DNA of 64,000 nucleotides from SpSt-1165 sp964391725. GTDB taxonomy: Bacteria > Chloroflexota > Anaerolineae > Anaerolineales > Anaerolineaceae. A program made the position numbers and the translations under genes. The notes under the pieces were generated by a model. That model saw nothing but the letters and a program-made list of their open reading frames with translations, was not told the origin of the DNA and searched no databases. Location of the stretch: the NCBI GenBank assembly GCA_964391725.1, contig CAYMNB010000011.1, positions 1 through 64,000 on the forward strand, written 5' to 3'. Positions 60,035-64,000 of this stretch are shown piece by piece. Every line of letters begins with the position of its first letter. Position 1 is the stretch's first letter.

Positions 60035-62249
60035 CTGTATCTTGCCCGGCAACGGTTTGATGGCTGTCATCCATTTCGTCGTTGTCATCCAATTCTTCAT
60101 ACCTGGTGATAAGGATGTCACGGTCACGTCCGCCGCCATTAGAAGGCCCCAGGATGCCCTCGGCTTCCAGTTGGTCGATCAGTGAGGCGGCGCGTGGATA
60201 GCCGATGTGGAATTGGCGCTGCAGCAAAGAGGCATTGGCGCGCCCGGATCGCAGAATAAAGCGCACAGCTTTTTCAAACAGTTCATCGTTTTGGTCTGTT
60301 GCGTCTTCGATCATTTCTTCCCAGGGGGCTTCGCTCTCCATCTCTGTTGGCGCTTCTTGTTCATAGAGTTGATGCCAGTAGTCGATGACGTTTTCTATCT
60401 CACTGTCTGAGATCAAAATGCCCTGGGCACGGATTGGCGCACGCACTGAAGGATCGACATAGAGCATGTCACCGCTGCCAAGCAAGTCTTCTGCACCGCT
60501 GACATCCAGAATGACGCGCGAATCAACCCCGGTGGCGACCTGGAAGGCAATGCGAGCGGGGAAGTTGGCTTTAATCACGCCGGTGACGACATCGGTGCTG
60601 GGTCGCTGGGTGGCGACGATCAGATGGATGCCGGTGGCGCGCGCTTTCTGCGCCAGGCGGGTCAGGCTATGTTCAGTTTGTTCAGGCGCAATCATCATCA
60701 GGTCGGCCAGTTCATCGATCAAGATGACGATGTTGGGCAATTCCGATTTGTTCTGGCGTTTCATCTTGCGGTTGTAAGCTTCGATATCGCGAGCATGCTG
60801 TGCTTCCAGAACGCGGTATCGGTTTTCCATCTCGACCAGCGCCCACCTTAGCACGGTGAGCATGCGTTCCATGTCGGTTTCCACTTTGCCAATCAGGTGA
60901 GGAAGTCCATTGAAGCGCACCAACTCTACCATTTTGGGGTCGAGCATGGCAAAACGCAGTTCTGCGGGGCTGTTGTTCATGATGAGGCAGGCGGTGAGTG
61001 CTTGCAGGCAGATGGATTTGCCCGAACCGGTGGTGCCGGCGATGAGCAAATGCGGCATGGCGGCCAGGTCGGCGATGACGGCAGCGCCGGATACATCACG
61101 GCCGAGGGTCAGCGCCAGCGGGCGGGTTTTGAATTTCTGCCAGGTATCGGTGGTCAACATCGCGCGCAAGCGTACGATGGTTGATTTGGGGTTGGCGACT
61201 TCAATGCCGACAAATGAATGCCCGGGCACAGGCGCCTCAATGCGCAGGCGCTCTGCCGAGAGTGCGCGCGCCAGGTCCTGCGAAAGGCTGGAAATTTGCG
61301 ATATGCGAATTTTTTTGCGCTGAATGGTGCCGTCGGGGCGGTGCACCTCAGTGAAACCGGGTTCGACCGCATATTGGGTTACAGTGGGACCGATGCGATA
61401 GCCAACCACACGTGCTGGGATGTGGAACTCTTCGAGGGTTCTTTCAATTAGCAGGGCTGTGTGGCGGATGTGCTGCTCATCATTGACGTATTCACTTTCA
61501 TCAAGCAATAAGTCAAGCGGCGGCAGGTTGCCGGGCCGAAATACCGGTGTCTGCTCTTTTTCTTTGACATTGATATCCGCTTTTGCCGTAGGTGCAGAAA
61601 CCGCAGCAGTTTGGGTTTGGTCCGTTCCCACATTGACAGTCGGAAACTGGCGTGCGGGGTGATTGCTTGTCACCTGATCCTCGCTCCATTGATCGAGCCA
61701 GGTGAGGATTGCCTTCAGCAACCCGGTGGTAGAGAAGAAAAGGAACATTACCAGAGCGATCAGCAGCAGGGCAGCCAGTAAGGGTGGCAGGAGGAACAAC
61801 AATAGCTCTGCCAGTCCCCAGCCCACGATACCGCCGTGCATGCCTTGCAGCGCTTCCGGCAAAGAATGTTGGTTGAGGATTGAGAGCAGCGGCAGAAGGC
61901 AGACAGCTATCAACTCGATCAGGATGATTTTGCCCAATTTGATCTTTCGGTCTGGATGGATGGTGATTCTGAGCGAATCGATCCCCAGCGCAAAGAAGCC
62001 GATCAGGACAAAGTAGCTGCCCCAGCCGAACAACCTGCGCAAGAAGGCTGTATAATTCGCCAGCAGATAACCAGTGTTCCATTCAAGCAAGCCGATCAGG
62101 CTGATGAATGCCAGTGTGATCATCAGCCATCCGAAGATATCCCAACGATACCGCGCAAATGGAAAGGAAAATCGCCCATCCCGCGTATCAATGAGAGTGA
62201 GGTCAGTTTTCTGGGTGTTTAATTGTGCTTTGTTGTTTTTTTGTGTCAT
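60024..62249 (-). CDS. ftsK: DNA translocase FtsK/SpoIIIE
   Basis: A 741-residue septal DNA pump that moves chromosome termini during division. The N-terminal region has four to five membrane helices (to about 185), then a short linker. The motor has LLIAGTTGSGKSICLQAL (Walker A), VILIDELADLMM (Walker B) and ATQRPSTDVVTGVIKANFPARIAF. A C-terminal winged-helix gamma domain (SLLQRQFHIGYPRAASLIDQLEAEGI) is present. It starts with a 4-nt overlap with the S1-domain gene and overlaps the phosphatidyltransferase gene at its end. Confidence 0.96.
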   Translation of the reverse strand: MTQKNNKAQLNTQKTDLTLIDTRDGRFSFPFARYRWDIFGWLMITLAFISLIGLLEWNTGYLLANYTAFLRRLFGWGSYFVLIGFFALGIDSLRITIHPDRKIKLGKIILIELIAVCLLPLLSILNQHSLPEALQGMHGGIVGWGLAELLLFLLPPLLAALLLIALVMFLFFSTTGLLKAILTWLDQWSEDQVTSNHPARQFPTVNVGTDQTQTAAVSAPTAKADINVKEKEQTPVFRPGNLPPLDLLLDESEYVNDEQHIRHTALLIERTLEEFHIPARVVGYRIGPTVTQYAVEPGFTEVHRPDGTIQRKKIRISQISSLSQDLARALSAERLRIEAPVPGHSFVGIEVANPKSTIVRLRAMLTTDTWQKFKTRPLALTLGRDVSGAAVIADLAAMPHLLIAGTTGSGKSICLQALTACLIMNNSPAELRFAMLDPKMVELVRFNGLPHLIGKVETDMERMLTVLRWALVEMENRYRVLEAQHARDIEAYNRKMKRQNKSELPNIVILIDELADLMMIAPEQTEHSLTRLAQKARATGIHLIVATQRPSTDVVTGVIKANFPARIAFQVATGVDSRVILDVSGAEDLLGSGDMLYVDPSVRAPIRAQGILISDSEIENVIDYWHQLYEQEAPTEMESEAPWEEMIEDATDQNDELFEKAVRFILRSGRANASLLQRQFHIGYPRAASLIDQLEAEGILGPSNGGGRDRDILITRYEELDDNDEMDDSHQTVAGQDTDDA

Positions 62250-63205
62250 TCGATGGCGACCAGACCCAGGCCAAGTCGATGGCGGTCTGTGTCGATATGT
62301 AGTATTTTAACGGTAACTGCCGTTCCAGGTGTAATGGAATCCTGGGGGTTTTGGGTCATAAAGAATTTTGACAGTGACGAGACGTGAATAAGGCCCTCGA
62401 TGCCCTCTTCCAGGCGCGCGAACGCGCCATAATGAGCCACGGAGGTGATCATCGCTGAAGTTTGTTCGCCCAGGTGGTATCTTTGGGCAACTGACTCCCA
62501 CGGATTGGGTTGCAGGCGTTTCAGACTGAGAGCGATACGACCGCTCTGTTCGTTGATCTGAAGCACTTTCACCTGGACGGTGTCACCGATGGTGACATGG
62601 TCGGCAGCGTTTTTCACCCTGCCCCACGAAAGTTCAGAGATATGGATCAGGCCTTCTACCCCGCCCAAATCAACAAACACGCCAAAGTCGGTGATGTTGG
62701 TGACCTTGCCGCTAACCAGGTGCCCGGGTTCGAGGCTCGAAAACACGTTGTTGCGCTGGCCTTCACCAGCCAATGCCGCTCTTTCTGAAAAAACGATACG
62801 CCGCTGCTGCTGACTGCATTCGATCACCTTCAGTTGAATGGGTTGATCGAGGTAGCTCATTAAGATGGCATAGCGTTCATCTTCATCGTCAATACCGGCT
62901 AATTTGTTGAGGTGTGATACCGGGACAAATCCCTGAATGTTTTCGCCATCCACCAACAAACCGCCACGATTGTACCCTGATGGCATCAGTTCAATGATGG
63001 CATCTTTGGCATACAGTTCTTCAACAAAAACCCAATCCACTTTTTCAAGATCGAAGCTATATTCCGTGTTGTGATCGTGGTAGAGTTCTGATGACTCCGC
63101 AGTTGCGTCTTCCTCCATTATGGAGGACCACCAGCCTTCATCCATGGCTGATTGTTGGGCTTGATGATTCTTGTTGCTGCTACCAATAATATCCTGATCG
63201 TTCAT
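62246..63205 (-). CDS. S1 RNA-binding domain protein (RpsA-like)
   Basis: A 319-residue protein with three S1 OB-fold domains. The first, N-terminal one is weaker (GLLVDGENIQGFVPVSHL). The second reads GKVTNITDFGVFVDLGGVEGLIHISEL, and the third ITSVAHYGAFARLEEGIEGLIHVSSL. It is shorter than ribosomal protein S1 (usually four to six domains), so it may be the S1 homologue of this lineage or an accessory RNA-binding protein. The acidic N-terminal tail is about 50 residues. Its stop overlaps the ftsK start (ATGA). Confidence 0.9.
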   Translation of the reverse strand: MNDQDIIGSSNKNHQAQQSAMDEGWWSSIMEEDATAESSELYHDHNTEYSFDLEKVDWVFVEELYAKDAIIELMPSGYNRGGLLVDGENIQGFVPVSHLNKLAGIDDEDERYAILMSYLDQPIQLKVIECSQQQRRIVFSERAALAGEGQRNNVFSSLEPGHLVSGKVTNITDFGVFVDLGGVEGLIHISELSWGRVKNAADHVTIGDTVQVKVLQINEQSGRIALSLKRLQPNPWESVAQRYHLGEQTSAMITSVAHYGAFARLEEGIEGLIHVSSLSKFFMTQNPQDSITPGTAVTVKILHIDTDRHRLGLGLVAIE

Positions 63206-63352
63206 TGTGTTTTCCGCACCTCAAATACCTGTAGATCAATTTAAACCTGCGCGTCTGTAAATCGATGAAAACAAGCAAACGAAACCGCTTCGAGCGGTTG
63301 ACATTGTTTCTTTCATTTCATTTGCGGGGAATGGCTGTTATCTCTGATTGTT

Positions 63353-63392
63353 AATCAATCAGCCCACAAGATTGTAATCGTGTGGCTGTTGA
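63353..63392 (-). other. Inverted repeat upstream of S1-domain gene
   Basis: AATCAGCC...ACA pairs with TGT...GGCTGTTGATT across a 12-nt loop with small bulges. It lies between two minus-strand genes. It has no T tract, so a terminator role is doubtful. Confidence 0.4.
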
Positions 63393-63414
63393 TTGTACAT
63401 TCTACCATAATTTT

Positions 63415-64000
63415 CTACTCCTGCCCGCTATTGTCTCTTTGGTGTACTTTCCCTTCTTTGGTCATGATCACTTTGGTGAGTTCATTGATGGCAATGCGTT
63501 GTTTGCGATAGTAATCGGCTTCTGAGAGGCTCAATTGTGCGGCAATTTCGCGTACCTTCATACCTTTCATGAATTTCATGTCAAGGATGTTGTACAGCAG
63601 CCATTCATTGGTGTATTGATGGCTTCCCTGCGGGCGCAATTGCTGGATGCCTTCACGCAGAACATTACGTAATTGGTTAGAGCTGGACAATTCGTCATCA
63701 TCACTGATGGAATCGAGACTGAGCAGCTCATTCAGCGGATTTTCAGTTAATTTGGGACCTCCCCAAAAATGGGTGAGAGCGTTTTTGACCCACTGGGCGA
63801 CCTCACCAAAATTGGTGTTGGAGGTTTCAAGCAAAGCGCCTTCTTCTTCGTTGAAGCGGGTGATGGCGCGCAGCTGCTGCAAGCGTTCGAGTTCAGGGGT
63901 GAGGGCTTGCAGGGAGAGAAAGACACGTTCCTGCGCGCGTCGGTCTTCCAAAGTCATTGAGATTCGTTCTTGCAGCAGGGACAGGCTTTCTGCCTGGTCT
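63415..64000 (-). CDS. Helical protein with C-terminal HTH, 5' end beyond window
   Basis: At least 194 residues. An ATG at 63957 could start it, but the frame stays open to the right edge, keeps the same helical, charged character (ESLSLLQERIS before MTLEDRRAQ) and no ribosome site precedes that ATG, so the gene probably continues outside. The C-terminal MKVREIAAQLSLSEADYYRKQ looks like a sigma-70 region 4/LuxR-type helix-turn-helix. The acidic middle (LSLDSISDDDELSSS) is probably a linker. No family was recognised; a transcription regulator is likely. Confidence 0.65.
   Translation of the reverse strand, partial: DQAESLSLLQERISMTLEDRRAQERVFLSLQALTPELERLQQLRAITRFNEEEGALLETSNTNFGEVAQWVKNALTHFWGGPKLTENPLNELLSLDSISDDDELSSSNQLRNVLREGIQQLRPQGSHQYTNEWLLYNILDMKFMKGMKVREIAAQLSLSEADYYRKQRIAINELTKVIMTKEGKVHQRDNSGQE

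Overview
The window looks like the chromosome of an anaerobic member of the Chloroflexota, most likely class Anaerolineae. This is inferred from gene content and protein style, not from a database search. Supporting points are a four-subunit 2-oxoacid:ferredoxin oxidoreductase, a greA-lysS pair, a Bacillus-type LexA box, exported proteins with Thr/Pro-rich linkers, no outer-membrane or LPS genes, and a transmembrane Ser/Thr kinase. No phage, transposon, integrase or CRISPR array was seen; it reads as core and near-core chromosome.

Layout. 1-2217 (-) is the 5' part of an unusual family B DNA polymerase running off the left edge, with a LexA-like box in its promoter. 2395-2612 (-) holds tRNA-Cys and tRNA-Gly, each with its own promoter and terminator signals. 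2760-7099 holds glnA, a Gfo/Idh oxidoreductase, a Walker-A-less RecA-fold protein with a small partner, and an SRAP (YedK/HMCES) abasic-site protein. 7301-11544 holds a degenerate GGDEF membrane protein, a Pr6Pr-like membrane protein, rnhB and glgC. 11949-14673 (-) is the 2-oxoacid:ferredoxin oxidoreductase operon, followed by three imperfect hairpin repeats. 14835-21863 holds a GNAT protein, greA-lysS, an FRG-domain protein, an MFS carrier, a thioesterase and a second, canonical GGDEF protein.

21991-28164 (+) is a LacI-controlled sugar ABC transporter operon followed by phosphofructokinase. 28236-34395 (-) is a mixed run: MFS, Wzz-like protein, P-loop kinase-like protein, esterase, GNAT, 2-hydroxyacid dehydrogenase and an ITP/XTP phosphatase. 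34524-41560 (+) is miaB and then the translation cluster tRNA-Thr, tRNA-Tyr, tRNA-Thr, tuf, rpmG, tRNA-Trp, secE, nusG, rplK, rplA, rplJ, rplL. This cluster has tandem promoters, two RNA elements resembling the L1 stalk, and an L10 leader with a terminator. lexA (-) follows, with a LexA box between its -35 and -10. 42584-47195 holds FmdB, a THEP1-like NTPase, a URO-D-like protein, homoserine dehydrogenase and an MFS carrier.

47409-55304 (+) is a run of five membrane or exported proteins: kinase plus SUMF domain, LysM/M23 lipoprotein, L,D-transpeptidase, C39-like protein and beta-propeller. It looks like a cell-surface module. 55313-64000 (-) holds a metallo-hydrolase, an ABC transporter whose permease carries a SpoIIM-like half, lgt, a CDP-alcohol phosphatidyltransferase, ftsK, an S1-domain protein and an HTH protein running off the right edge.

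The main leads are: (i) a LexA-controlled family B polymerase without a recognisable proofreading site and with an altered motif C, near other DNA-damage-type genes; (ii) repeated TATAAT boxes 6-10 nt before start codons that lack a Shine-Dalgarno sequence, predicting leaderless mRNAs; (iii) duplicated L1-stalk mimics and an L10 attenuator in the ribosomal cluster; (iv) the five-gene surface module.
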